Position numbers and translations under genes: made by a program. Shown here piece after piece: positions 44,754 to 58,846 of a DNA stretch of 64,000 nucleotides. How positions within the stretch are numbered: position 1 is the first letter of the stretch; each line of letters begins with the position of its first letter. The notes beneath the pieces were generated by a model. The model searched no databases, was not told where the DNA came from, and saw nothing but the letters and a program-made list of their open reading frames with translations. This stretch comes from Diadema setosum (taxonomy: Eukaryota; Echinodermata; Echinoidea; Diadematoida; Diadematidae): positions 27,092,281 to 27,156,280 of the forward strand of contig NC_092706.1 of the NCBI RefSeq assembly GCF_964275005.1, in the 5' to 3' direction.

Positions 44754-47700
44754 TATGTAAAAGTGTAGTACTTTGTCATTTGTAGAGGGATATGGTACGT
44801 GTATAATGGTTGAATCTAGTGGTCAGAAACTTAATGTTCGACTTGCTGACCTTTATTGGTCTCAACTCCTGACAATGTTACTACACACAGGTAAATGGCG
44901 CTATAAAAATGTTGTGTGGATATCATCGTCATCATCAACTCTTATGCAACAGGGCCCTGGGTGTGCACGGATTATTCCACCCACCTCTGCTAACGCGCCA
45001 TTCTCTTTCTTAACCTCTTCGGGCTTCTTGGTTTCATCCTCCTCGCGGAAGTGAACCCGTATGCGGATCTTTCCCGTCAGCCTTGGCCGGACTTCCGTTA
45101 TCGCATCCTCCACCACCGCTTTCTTCTGCTTCTTCTTCTTGCGGGACGTGCGTTGTGGGGTGAGCATGATGCGGAGAGGTTCCGCGTAAGGCGATTTGTA
45201 ATCGTAACCTGTGCATGGATCACGTTCGTTTAGGGAAAATCAAGGGTTAATATCCCCGTCTGTCGTTCTGGGAGACACCATGACCATTTCTTGTGCTGAC
45301 TATTTCGTCTTCATTTCTCAGCTTTTATGTATTTCATTGATTGATTGATTTTATTTTTTTGATTTACTTTTGTTTTGTTTTTGTTTTTGATTATACTTGA
45401 GTGGAAATAAGGAATAGTAACAAATTGATACATAATGTGCACAGGAGGGAGCATGTTTAATCGACCCACATGATTAATAATTTTACTTAACTTGTTAAAT
45501 AGGTGTTCAATATGAACATACCATATGATCTTATCATCTACAATGACTCCTATATATTTTCACCTGAAGTAATTGGTTTAATTCCTCTAAGTTTAACGTT
45601 CGGATGTCGTAGCCTTTCAAGCATAATTAGGTGATCCGAGTATCCTCTCGGATCACCTTCTGTATCTGTACTGATTCTTTAATCTTCTTCTTCTTCTTTA
45701 TTAGGTGATCCGAGTATCCTCTCGGATCACCTATTGTATCTGTACGGATTCTTTCTTCTTCTTCTTCTTTATTTCTTTCTCCTCAAAACTTGTGCAGAGG
45801 TTAACTCAAAAAGTCCCCCTCCTATCACTTTCAAACTTATACCATATATGTATCATGTCCTAAGGACGACAGATCTAGTGTATCAATGTGATCAGTCAAC
45901 CGTGACGTCATTATGACGTCATTATCTGAAATCACGTTTACATTAATATCTCATTAATGGAATGGAATTTTTCAATGAAATTAGAATATCATATAGTTCA
46001 AGTCAAGTTCTATTGATATATTTCATAAAATTTAGTCACGTTCATAGTAAACGAGCGCGTACGCGCGCGTTGAAATTTAAACATGCTCTAATCAACCTTA
46101 AAATTGTTTTGCACACGTTTCAGATCATTTACAGCATTTCAAAAAAAATCGACGGACGCGTATGCGCGCGCGCATATACGCACGCACAGCTCATATGCAA
46201 TAGAGATTTCCCGTTTTATCACACGGAATATATTTTTAAAATGTCAAGGAATATTTATACCAAGTTTCAAGTCAATCCGACTCAATATGACGTCAAACGG
46301 GCCCGTCAAAGTTGAAATTCCGCGCGCGCGTCAATGGCGATATACAGTGCAAGTATGCCCCAAAAACCGCCAATTTTAAATCGGATTTTACTCGTCAGGA
46401 TGGACGGTGACCCCCCATTTTCTTTACATATTCTGAAAGCTGATGAATTGCACATGTCATTTCATGGGCTGGCTGTGCTGACAAAATGATTAAAAGATAT
46501 CAGATTTCTTAATAAAGTAAAAAAAGTAAATTTTCAAAATGACGTCATCAAATTTCAAGTTTACTCGAGCGTATCTCACTTATCCTTTGTCAATTTTCAC
46601 CTAAATTTCAATATGTTGTAGCTTATGAAATGCTCTTTCATTAATCAAATTACACAATTTTGATAAGATGACGACATCACCTCGAAAAAATGGATTGAAG
46701 GTAACCTTGTCAAATTTGACCAGTTTACGTGTTATCTCTATGGGAGTGCAATTTCTATGGAAATGAAAATTGACATGACTATCTTTATCGAGCACTAGCT
46801 CGCTTATGCTTCGATGAATTTCTCTAAGATTTTAATATGTTGTAGCTGAGACATAGGGCTATCGGAAGTGCGCCCTTTATTTTTTCATACGTTATCGGAA
46901 TCACGTCAAAAAACTTGGTTGAAATTAAAGCTTATCTTCGATGTATTTTCATATTTCTTTCTTTCTTCAACTTTCTGTGCAAAAAATCAAGAAAAACATA
47001 CCCTATCACCACCATATTTTGCATATGTTTAGTTCATGTCACGAACATTATTTCACAAAATAACAACTACTTGATCAGACGCCATCTTGGGTATGTAAAT
47101 TAGGGTCAAAGGTCATAAATGTTTCATCCTTTATCTTGGTAAATATATGTCCTATCTTTCTCATATTTTGCACACGTAAAGACCATGTTACAAGGATCAT
47201 TTCACAAAATAACTACTAATTGCTCAGATGACATCTTGGGTGTGCAAAGTGGGGTCAAAGGTCATATGTACTTCTTTCTCAATCTTCGCTTTTACGTGTT
47301 ATCTCTATGGCAGGGAGTTTTTCTAGATGTGAAAATTGACATGACTATCTTTATCAAGCACTATCTTACTTATGCTTGGGTGAATTTCTCTCAGATTTTA
47401 ATATGTTGTAGTTGAGACTTTGCACTATCAGGACTCGAATCATTGATTTAAAAAAAAAAAATATCGGATCACCTTAATTTGTCAGTGATGACAAATTACA
47501 ATCTCTAGTTTGTTTCTTTATTTCTCCTCAAAAGTTGTGCAGAGGTTAGCTCAGAAAGTCCTCTGCCTATCAATTTCAAAATCATACCATGTATGTATCA
47601 TGCCACAAAGATGACTGATCTAATGTATCATAGTGATCAGTCGACCGTGACGTCACGATGACGTCATTATATGAAAACACATTTTCATTCATATCTCATT

Positions 47701-50700
47701 AATGGAATGGAAATTTTCAATGAAATTTACGTCACATATATTTCAAGTCAAGCGCATTCTACTCATATTATCAAAATTCATATTTATTATTAAAACGTGC
47801 GCGTACGCGCGCGTTGAAATATTTGTATGCTCCAATCGAGCTCAAAATCTTTTTGCACACGTTTCAGACCATTTGGAGCATTTTTTGAAAAATTGAAAAA
47901 ATCGGACGGACGCGTACGCGCGCGCACATATACGCACGCACAGCTCATATGCAATGAAAATTTCCCGTTTTTTCACTTTGATCGGATGTCTGAAATGTCA
48001 AGGAATATTTCTACCAAGTTTCAAGTCAATCCCACTCAAAATGACGTCATACGGGTCCGTCAAAGTTGAAATTCCGCGCGCGCGTCAATGGCGATATACA
48101 GTGCAACAATGCCAAAAAACTTCCAATTTTAAATCCGATTTTACTCGTCAGGATGGACGGTGACCCCCCCATTTTCTTTACATATTCTGAAAGCTGATGA
48201 GTTGTACATGTCATTTCATGGGTTGGCAATGCTGAAAAAATGATTAAAAGGTATCAAATTTCTTAATAAAGTAAAAAAAGTAAATTTTCAAAATGACGTC
48301 ATCAAATTTCAAGTTCATTCAAGCATATCTCACTTATTCTTTAGTTGATTTTCGTCCAAATTTCAATATGTTGTAGCTTATTAAATGGTCTTTCAGATAT
48401 ATAATAACAACAATTTGATTGGATGACGGCATCACCTCGTAAAAAGGGATTAAATGTAACATTGTTAAATTTGACCAGTTTACGTGTTATCTCTATGGGA
48501 GTGCAGTTTTTCTGGAAATGAAAACTGACATGACTATCTTTATCGAGCACTAGCTCACTTATGCTTCGGTGAATTTCTCCCATATTTTAGTATGTTGTAG
48601 CTGAGACTTTGGGCTATCGTTAATGTGCCCTTCGTTTTTTTCATACGGAGTCGGCATCATGCCCAAAAAAATGGTTGAAATTAAAGCTTATCTTCCATTT
48701 TTTTTCATATTCCTTTCTTTCTGCAACTTTCTTTGCAATAACTCAAGAAAAACAAGCTCTATCAGCCCAATATTTTGCACATGTTTAGTTTATGTCACGT
48801 ACATTATTTCATAAAATAACAACTACTTGATCGGGCACCTTCTTGGGTATGTAAATCAGGGTCAAAGGTCAAATATGTTTCATCCTGTATCTTGGTGAAT
48901 ACATGTCTTATCTTTCCCATATTTTGCATACGTAAAGACCATGTTACAAGAATCATTTCACAAAATAACCACTTTTTGCTCAGACGCCATCTTGTCTGTG
49001 CAAAGTAGGGTCAAAGGTCATATGTACTTCTTTCTTTATCTTCATTATGACGTGTTATCTCTATGGGAGGGAATTTTTCTAGATGTGAAAATTGACATGA
49101 TTGTCTTTATCTACGACTAGCTCACTTACCCTTCGGTGAATTTCTTCCAGATTTTAGTATGTTGTAGCCAATTTAATACTCTTTAAGTTCTATTCCATCA
49201 AAGATTTAATCGGATGATGTCTTCACCTCGTGAAAATGGATATAATGTAACCTTGTCAAATTTAACCAGTTTACGTGTTATCTCTACGGGAGGGAATTTT
49301 TCTGGAAATGAAAATTGACATGGCGGTCTTTATCGAGCACTAGTTCACTTACTCTTCGGTGAATTTCTCCCAGATTTTAATATGTTGTAGCTGAGACTAA
49401 GGGCTATCGTCACTGTTCTCTCCAATTTTTCATACGACGCCGAGATAACGTCAAAAAACTTGGTTGAAATCAAACTAAGTAACTTATCTTCGATGTATTG
49501 AGATATTTCTTTCTTTCTGCAACTTTCTTTGCAATAACTCGAGAAAAACAGCCCCTTTCATCCCCATATTTTGCACATGTTTAGTTCATGTCACGTACAT
49601 TATTTCATAAAATAACAACTACTTGATCAGACACCATCTTGGGTTTGTAAATTAGGGTCAAAGGTCATAAATGTTTCAACCTGTATCTTGGTGAATACAT
49701 GTCCTATCTTTCCCATATTTTGCACACGTAAAGACCATGTTACAAGAATCATTTCACAAAATAACCACTTTTTGCTCAGATGCCATCTTGGCTGTGCAAA
49801 GTTGGGTCAATGGTCAAAATACTTCATTCTGTATCTTCGTTATAGTGTATACAGAATTTGGTACCAAAGATGGCAGACCTGACTCTCTTTTCTAAATGAG
49901 AATCCAAACATCACACGGCCAATGTCTCTAAACACAGATGAAACGTATATGGTCATGTCTATTGCGATCAGGACTCGAATCATTGATTAAAAAAAAATCG
50001 GATCACCTAATTTGTCAGTCTTGACAAATTCCAAGTCTAGTTATTATTTGTATCAAATAACATACAAACAGTTTCATCTTAATCATTTTTTTTTTTAATT
50101 ATCGTCAGCCATGCATGTTTAAAACATTTGAACTCTTTAAATGCAAAACATTTTCCACATCTTTCGGGTTTTTATGTGAGCAAGAGATGACCGCTGACCA
50201 GTATCCGTACATGATTGTTTCCGCCATTTTCTTTTGCCATGATCATGCGTAGACAAAGCTATCAAAGTTCCTTTTCAAAATAGGTGAACTTAACTACTTT
50301 GTAATAATCACACAATGTCATATAAACATGATAAACACTACCAAAGGTTTTCCGGCTATGTATAGAAGTTTATTGATAACTCGTGTAGAAAGAATGATAG
50401 TTCCTTGCTCAGCAGTGCCGCCGCTCACATACAAAAACGTATAATTATGCAACAGTGTACAAATCCCGTTCTCTTCTATAATCAGACGGCATGGCAACAG
50501 TCATATTTTTCCCCAATACACGAAAATGTAAAAACTCGTCAAATAAAACTAAGGGACCTCTTATCTTAGTAGACAAGAAACAATGATGATGAAGTTGAAG
50601 AGCAATGATCTTCTCGCTCTATTTCATGTAACCATGGTAACACTGGAAGCGGAAGGTTCGGAGAAAGCAATTTTGTCGAAAGTCGTCAAAACTTCCACAA

Positions 50701-51088
50701 AATCTGTCATTGTTATCTTCTTACCTTCGTTGCTTGCCTGGAGGCGGTCGAGATGCTGAACCAACTGCTTCTCGGTCAACCCGATTAGTCTTGCTCCAGC
50801 CGCATAGTGCATGACAACGTGGGGAGCCTGCGCCCGCTTGTACTTGGTGTTGAAGTATCTGTTCAACGCAGAGAAACGACACCGAGAAGTAATTAACATC
50901 ATATGTCACAGGGAGTGGTAAACTTTTATGTGTGTGTGTGTGTGTGTGTGTGGGGGGGGGGGGGGTGTTTGGTCAAAGGTTACGACTCCCTCCCCCCCCC
51001 CCTTCCCTGGGATTGGAAAAATCTCTGGACCCGTATCCTCGAAGATCATGGATTTTATGTTTTATACATACTGCATATATTACATTAC

Positions 51089-51136
<48 letters not shown>

Positions 51137-54113
51137 GGGGGGGGGGGATGTTGGTTGGTGGATTACCAAAGAATTTGGGTGTTGAAAGAAGAGAACAGTA
51201 CAACATTAGACAAAGTCAAAATACATTACATACACGATGATAACATCACAGCATTATCAAAATTAATGCTTTATAGAGGACCTTCACAGAGCTTTTCCAC
51301 GTCATATACTAATCTCTTTCCCAAATCAGGGAGGTGTCCCTTCCACACCTCCGTGGCAAAGTCATACGATAGTCAGAAGACGAGCAATATACCGTTCTAA
51401 TACATCCATCTGCTTCAGGGCCGATGTCTTCATGAACTTGGTGAGGGCGTCGAAGAGCACAGTCTCCCGTCCGCCTGGCGTCTCCTCCTCTCCAGCCGCG
51501 TGTTCGTCATGACTCGCAGCTTTACACACAAGGAAGAGTGAGAGAAGATTTGAGTTTCCCTCTCTACAATTGTTCATAGTGACTCGTGGTTTCACATTTA
51601 AGATAGTCAGTCTTGAGTTTACCACTCTACAATATTGAAGGTGACTCGTGGCTTCACATTTAAGATAGTCAGACTTCAGTTTACCACTCCGTACAATTTT
51701 TCGTGGTGACACGTGGTTCATGTTGATAGTCAGACTTGAGTTTACCACTCTACAATTGTTCATGGTGACTCGTGGTTTCACATTCAAGATAGCCAGACCT
51801 GAGTTTACCACTCTACAATTGTTCATGGTGACTCGTGGTTTCGCATTTAAGATAGTCAGACTTGAGTTTACCACTCTACAATAATTGTTCATGGTGACTC
51901 GTGGTTTCACATTCAAGATAGTCATCAGACCTGAGTTTACCACTCTACTATTGTTCATGGTGACTCGTGGTTTCGCATTTAAGATAGTCAGACTTGAGTT
52001 TACCACTCTTCAATAATTGTTCATGGTGACTCGTGGTTTCACATTCAAGATAGTCATCAGACCTGAGTTTACCACTGTACAATTGTTCATGGTGATTCGT
52101 GGTTTCACATCCAAGATAGTCAGACCCGAGTTTACCACTCTACAATTGTTCATGGTAACTCGTGGTTTCGCATGTAAGATAGTCAGACTTGAGTTCACCA
52201 CTCTACAATTGTTCATGGTGACTCGTGATTTCACATTTAAGATAGTGAGACCTGAGTTTACCACTCTACAATTGTTCATGGTGACTCGTGGTTTCGCATT
52301 TAAGATAGTCAGACCTGAGTTTACCACTCTACAGTTGTTCATGGTGACTCGTGGTTTCGCATTTAAGATAACCAGACTTGAGTTTACCACTCCGCACAAT
52401 TTTTCGTGGTGACACGTGGTTCACATTGATAGTCAGTCTTGAGTTTACCACTCTACAATTGTTCATGGTGACCCGTGGTTTCACATCCAAGATAGTCAGA
52501 CCCGAGTTTACCACTCTACAATTGTTCATGGTAACTCGTGGTTTCGCATGTAAGATAGTCAGACTTGAGTTCACCACTCTACAATTGTTCATGGTGACTC
52601 GTGGTTTCACATTCAAGATAGTGAGACCTGAGTTTACCACTCTACAATTGTTCATGGTGACTCGTGGTTTCGCATTTAAGATAGTCAGACCTGAGTTTAC
52701 CACTCTACAATTGTTCATAGTGACTCGTGGTTTCACATTCAAGATAGTGAGACCTGAGTTTACCACTCTACAATTGTTCATGGTGACTCGTGGTTTCGCA
52801 TTTTAGATAGCCAGACTTGAGTTTACCACTCCGTACAATTTTTCGTGGTGACACGTGGTTCACATTGATAGTCAGACTTGAGTTTACCACTCTACAATTG
52901 TTCATGGTGACTCGTGGTTTCACATTCAAGATAATCAAACTTGGGTTTACCACTCTACAATTGTTCATGGTGACTCGTGGTTTCACATTCAAGATAGTCA
53001 GACTTGAGTTTACCACTCTGTACAATGTTTCGTAGTGACACGTGGTTCCACTTTCAGGATAGTCAGACTTGAGTTTGCCACTTACATTGTTCATGGTGAC
53101 TCCAGTCGTAGCTTCACAATAAAGATAGTCAGACTTGAGTTAACTACTCTACGATTGTTGCAAATCGTATCTTCATATCCGAGAAAGCAAGAGAGTAGTA
53201 AATGATTGAGGTTACTGTACTCTAGGATTATCCACGGCAACTCGTTTCTTCACATCCGACAAAGTGAAAGTGTCAGACGGCCTGAGTTCACGATTGTTCA
53301 TTGAAAAATCGTATCTTCATAATTCATAGGACCTATGCGAAAAAGTGAGAGGTTGTACAGGACTGAGGTTACTACTCTTGGATTGTCCACGTCAACTCGA
53401 TCGTTTCTTCACATCCGAGAACGTGAGAGAGCCAGACCCGATTTCACTACTCTACGATTGTTCATTGTGAATCGTATCTTCACATCCGAGAAAGTGGGAG
53501 GTACTATAGTATATGATTGAGGTTACTCTAGGATTGTCCACGGCAACTAATTTCTTCACATCTGAGAAAGCGAGAGAGTCATACCAGAGTTCACTACTCT
53601 GCGACTGTCCATTGCAGTTCGTATCATACATCCGAGAAAATAAAAGAGCCAGAGTATAGTTCAGTACTCTACAGTTGCTCATGTTAAAAACTCTTATATT
53701 CACGTCAGAAAAAAAAAAAAACCAAAACAAATGAGAGAGTCGGATTAAAGGGATGGTTTGGTATTAGTTGAGATGAGGATTCAGCATGTAACTTTTTGCG
53801 AAATACTTTAAAACCACTTCATGAAATGTTAAAGGGCATACATTATTCTAAGGGGAATTCAAAATTTATTTGATGAAAATCGGTTTTGAAATGGCTGAGA
53901 TATCCAAAACATAAAGTAAAACCAACCTATCCTAACAACAAGTGGGTCCCACCTTTTCTTAGGATCGCTTTTTGTGTGGATATCTCAGTCATTTCTAAAC
54001 AAATTTCCAAAAAATAAACGGTGAATTAATCTTAGAATTATATGCTTTTTCATATTTCGTAACAGGCTCTCATTATCTCAAAAAAAGTTGAAAACCAGAA
54101 GCGGCAGCACAGG

Positions 54114-54155
<42 letters not shown>

Positions 54156-54927
54156 AGAGTCAGATACGGCTTAGTTACATCTTACTCCACACACAAGAGA
54201 GGAAAAACTCATTAATACTTGAGTTTAGTCATTTCAGTGTCAAGACATAATTCGTATATATCAAAAGCGAGAGGAACATAGTCACATGTTACTATTACTA
54301 TTACTATTAGCATTACTTGTACTATTTTGATAGACAATGCCTAATTACATGACTCGCAGCTTCGCACTCGTCAAAGAGCAAGTGTAAGATGTGATGGACA
54401 CATTACACTACGTGCTCGTGTTCGTCACAGCACACTACACGTGTTCGTCACAACCGCAAGGTTAACAGAAGGAAAATAAAACTCCTAAATGAATTCACAC
54501 CGCATACCACGTGTTTGTCAGTGTTCTTTGTGGCCTTCCAGCTTGTCATACGAAACGAAACAAAACAAAAACAAACTGTAACTACTTCGTTAAATTACAC
54601 TTGGAAAGGTCGCCACGACTATAATATTGGAAAATTGAGTCGGGAATCCAATCTCATGCGGAATCAAATTAACATGATACACCATCATGAACAATATAAA
54701 GTAAAGCTAGCACAGAAGTCGGCTTGGCATCCATCTCCACGTGCATTTCAAACGTGCCAACAATGTAATCATATTCGTGTAATTTTTTTTTTTTCGTTTT
54801 GTCATGAATGCCGATGAGATCAATATCATTGTTCTCACATCCTGATCAGAAAAGGCTTAATTTAACTATCAATTGAAAAGCCCAGTCCTTGTGCGACTGC
54901 TCAAAATTGATATGTTTATGGTAAAGC

Positions 54928-54975
<48 letters not shown>

Positions 54976-55854
54976 TCACTCCTCCAGAAGACAATTATGC
55001 TTTCCCAGTTTTCCTTTAGAAAATCATAATGAGGAAATCGAAAGGGATACCACATTAAGCCTTTTAGGGGTTTATATTGATTAAAAGTTGTCCTGAAACA
55101 ATTAGAATCATATCCATGGAACTAGTGCTGTAATTTTTATGATGTATAAGCTTCGCTCCTTCATCCCCCAAAACAATGCCTCTGTCTTGTCGTACTACGA
55201 CTATTGCATCTTTTCTGGCCTGGGACTAGCCAACGACAATTAGACCGTTGAACGATCCTTAAAAAGAAAGCCATTCGCCACTGTACAAATTCCCTCAATC
55301 TTGCCAACACTCTTCCATCACCTGAGGAATCGCAAACGTTAAATCTTCTGGACAAAAACAAAAAACAAAAAACAAAACAAAACAAAATATCAAGTCCAAC
55401 TCGATTAAGCACAAAGGGGCTAAATTGTGGAATTTTATCAAGCAAGAATCTGAATAAAACAATAAATATTTTATCAACAAACAAGCAGCATATTTTAAAG
55501 CGTTGTTTACTATACATGCTATATACTTATCAATCATAAAGAAATTGTGCAATATAAGAATAATCATACAAACTTTGTACAATTATCCTGTATGCTTGTC
55601 TGTTTTTGTTTTGTTCAGTTTTGTCCTCTTCAAATTTTAGTGGGTTTTTTGGCTTATATTGAAATTAATGTATTTTTGGTAGTTATCTGCATTTAGTTGT
55701 TTTCTATGTAAGCCTATATTTTGACATGAATACTGTATGTTAATTTAAAACTCTGAGTTCATGTCAATTTCAAAACCACAGCAGGCTGTTGCGTGATTCC
55801 CTTCTTACACATCTCTGTGAATATTTTGAATTTGATTTTACGAAATGAATAAAG

Positions 55855-55902
<48 letters not shown>

Positions 55903-58778
55903 ATAATTGAACATTTACGTATAGTAGAAATGCAGACTAATGACAATTTAGCACAAAACAGTTCGGGTGTTAACCGTCATAATGATTACGCAGAAGTTAG
56001 AAAGTTTGTGAGAGGCGACACAAAACCAGTGATCACAGTGTGCTACTCTACTAAGCTTATTAAATCTTAGTATCCGAAACAGATCCAGCCCGATCCTCAA
56101 CAGACAAAGATACCCTGTTACGAATTATCGACATATAGCCATGAATTCAATTTTGATAGATGTGAAGAGTAAAATTTATATTACAACGTCATCTCACTAA
56201 AAATAGTATAAGCTTCTTCACCATCAGCATGAAAAGACCTCTTATTAATCACGAACATCATTTATGTAGTTAATTTTGTTGTCCTATTCCTGAACAGTTA
56301 CGGGAAAACAAGGCTGGTTGAAATTCAACCATGAAAATTACAGTTATAGCATATACGTAAAAGCTGATAATGAATCATCGCATGGTTGCTATTATGATGC
56401 ACCTGTTACGTTACCATGGGAACGGGTGTTTTAGGTTTGCTAAGGTATAGTAGCTTTCGGAGGACTTACCAAACGTCTCCAAGAACTTCTCTGTGCTGGT
56501 CATCAGCTGGAGGAATTCCTCGAAGTCGATTTCTCCACTTCCTGGTAAAGGACGAAAGTATCATAGATGATCTCAAGGGATTATTTGTTTGAAAGTTTGC
56601 TCTGACTGCTCACTATTTCACTTGCCAGGGAATTTCATTTATGAGTATTTTGATTCATAACGGTCGAAACATTTCGATTTACAAGAACTTCGGTACAGAG
56701 CGGAAGATCTAACTTTTGTTGTAGGTTCTTCGTGTGCCCTGCGACGTATCATTCAACTTTGATTATGCATGACGGTTATTACAGCAAAAGACTAAAACTA
56801 GCCGTTATTTTCTAAAATAACTCCTCGTTATACCAAATGTCTTGAAAAGGATGATGCAAAGCCGACAGCAAAGTGTTAGCATGGAGTGACAGTCGTGAGC
56901 AAAACCTAGGTCGTACGTTGATGATAAAATTGTATTTATGTATAACGAAACCATATTTCTGCATTGATACATAGTCTCGTAAATTCCAAAAACAAGGGAC
57001 CGCTTTTGAACACAGGATTGCCTTTGAAAATTCGATGGATTAGTACTTAAATTCAAAAGGACTCGGCAAGTATTACGATGATAAAATTAAGATATATTTA
57101 GTATGTTGTATGTCGTAAGTATGTTATAGTCATTCGAACTCACAAAATATGGACAACCATAAAAATTGCATGATTGCTATATCCACGGAGCAAGTTAAAG
57201 AATTCTTTGTTGCACCTCTGTTGTGCATTCTTGTATGTTCTGTTGTCTTACTGATATTTTAGTCTTGTCTCAGTCGTTCCTTTCAGTGGCTTTATTGTGT
57301 GTGTATGTGTGTCTGTTTGTCTGTCGTATCAGTGGGCTTCCGTATACCTTTTCCCTTTTTCTGTGCATCAACTCATTTTTTTTTTTGTGTGCTTATTTGT
57401 TGATGTTCTTTACCAGTCCAAATCGGACCTGTGGGGCCCACATTCTGCAAGCATTGTCTTTTTAGAAAGTCCCCCCATTTTCACCTATTGTTTATTTTAT
57501 TTCCATCGCTTAAGTTTACATGACAATGTAGACCCTATAATTACCATTGTTCCCACAATTATTGTATACTCTTTACATTTCGCATTGCATTTTGCATAAT
57601 GGACACCTTGTTCTCTGTTACCAAAGAAAGTGAAATGTATGTTCTTGTCGAAAAAATAAATTTTGAATTTGAAGTTGAATTGAATCTCTCACTGATCGAA
57701 CTCGTGCTCACCGTCCTTGTCGATGGTTTCGAGGACGTCGCGGATGTCCTGTGACGGGAGGTGGATGTCCACGGAGCTGAGTGCGGACTGTAGCTCGTCG
57801 GCGTCGATGGTGCCGCCACCGTTGCTGTCGAACAGGTCGAACACTTCCTGGAAGGCTGTCAGTATATAATGCAGTACAATACAATGAAACTGTTACACAA
57901 TCTACTGTTAACCATGCACCCATTCTCCCTCTGATGTGGTTATATAAAGGCAAGGAAAAAAGAACAGTTCGTTTGGTTTTATTTCTCTATCTTTTTCTCC
58001 TAAGGCATATAAGTTGACTAAATCAACACAAATTGGTACAGGGCGAGTATAAAACAAAAAATAGCCATACAAATCAAGATAGGAATTGTTGATTTTGTAA
58101 CAACACTGTCTAACAAGTATATGAAAAGGCAACATTGTATAATGCACATACTGTAATCATACGTTAAAAAAGGAGAAATCAATAGAGAAGACCGTCAATC
58201 ATTTATAAGCAGAACTTGACGTATATAGATTAGGCCTTCATACATGGACTCTTCTGCCTCATGCAGTTGAGGCGGAAGGGGAAGTCAAAATGGATTTCGG
58301 AAACAGTCATTTCTGTTGTAAAATGAAGAACATTAAGAAGAAGAAGATTGTAAGAAGAAGAAAGTAATCGTTTCGACTAGGAATTACGAAGAGCTCAATC
58401 TCTATACAAGCTGCAGTTTGCCTTACTGACCTTCGACCTGCTCCTTGGTGAGCGCTGGTTCCGGTTCCGGTGGCTTCGGCTTTCTCTTCATGCTTTGGCT
58501 GTCGCCGACCATTCGACTACTGCGTCGGTTATAGGGGCCGTCCCCGGGAAAGTTGCTACCCCGTCGCGCAAAGTCCGGTAACATACTTCCGCGTCGAGCA
58601 CCTCCGTAGTCGGTGAGGATGCTGCCGCGTCGTGGGTAACTGTCGTGGACCGTACTGCTGCGCCGCATCGGAATCTCGTGGTAAGACTGCACAGAAGAAA
58701 GACAAGATTATGATTTCACCTCACTCGCTCCAACCCTTAACAACAACAATAACAACAACAACAACAACAACAACAACA

Positions 58779-58846
<68 letters not shown>

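Larger units (their letters stand above)
45628..50040 (+). mobile_element. Helentron-like (Helitron2) element, outer copy, interrupted
   Basis: Outer copy = 45628-45700 plus 47509-50040. The 5' end is a 12-13 bp hairpin TAGGTGATCCGAG/CTCGGATCACCT. The 3' end has the inverse TCGGATCACCTA, then a hairpin AATTTGTCA/TGACAAATT (50009-50030), ten bases and CTAG, followed by T. This asymmetric inverted-end layout is that of Helentrons. No Rep/helicase frame, so it is non-autonomous. The interior has recurring blocks (CGTGTTATCTCTATGGGAG..., TTTTAGTATGTTGTAGC) near 48480, 49050 and 49270. Confidence 0.7.

Noticed and set aside
51362-52806. Separate gene in the 63-bp minisatellite
   Set aside because: Frames on both strands follow from the repeat; no start context or terminal exon is visible.
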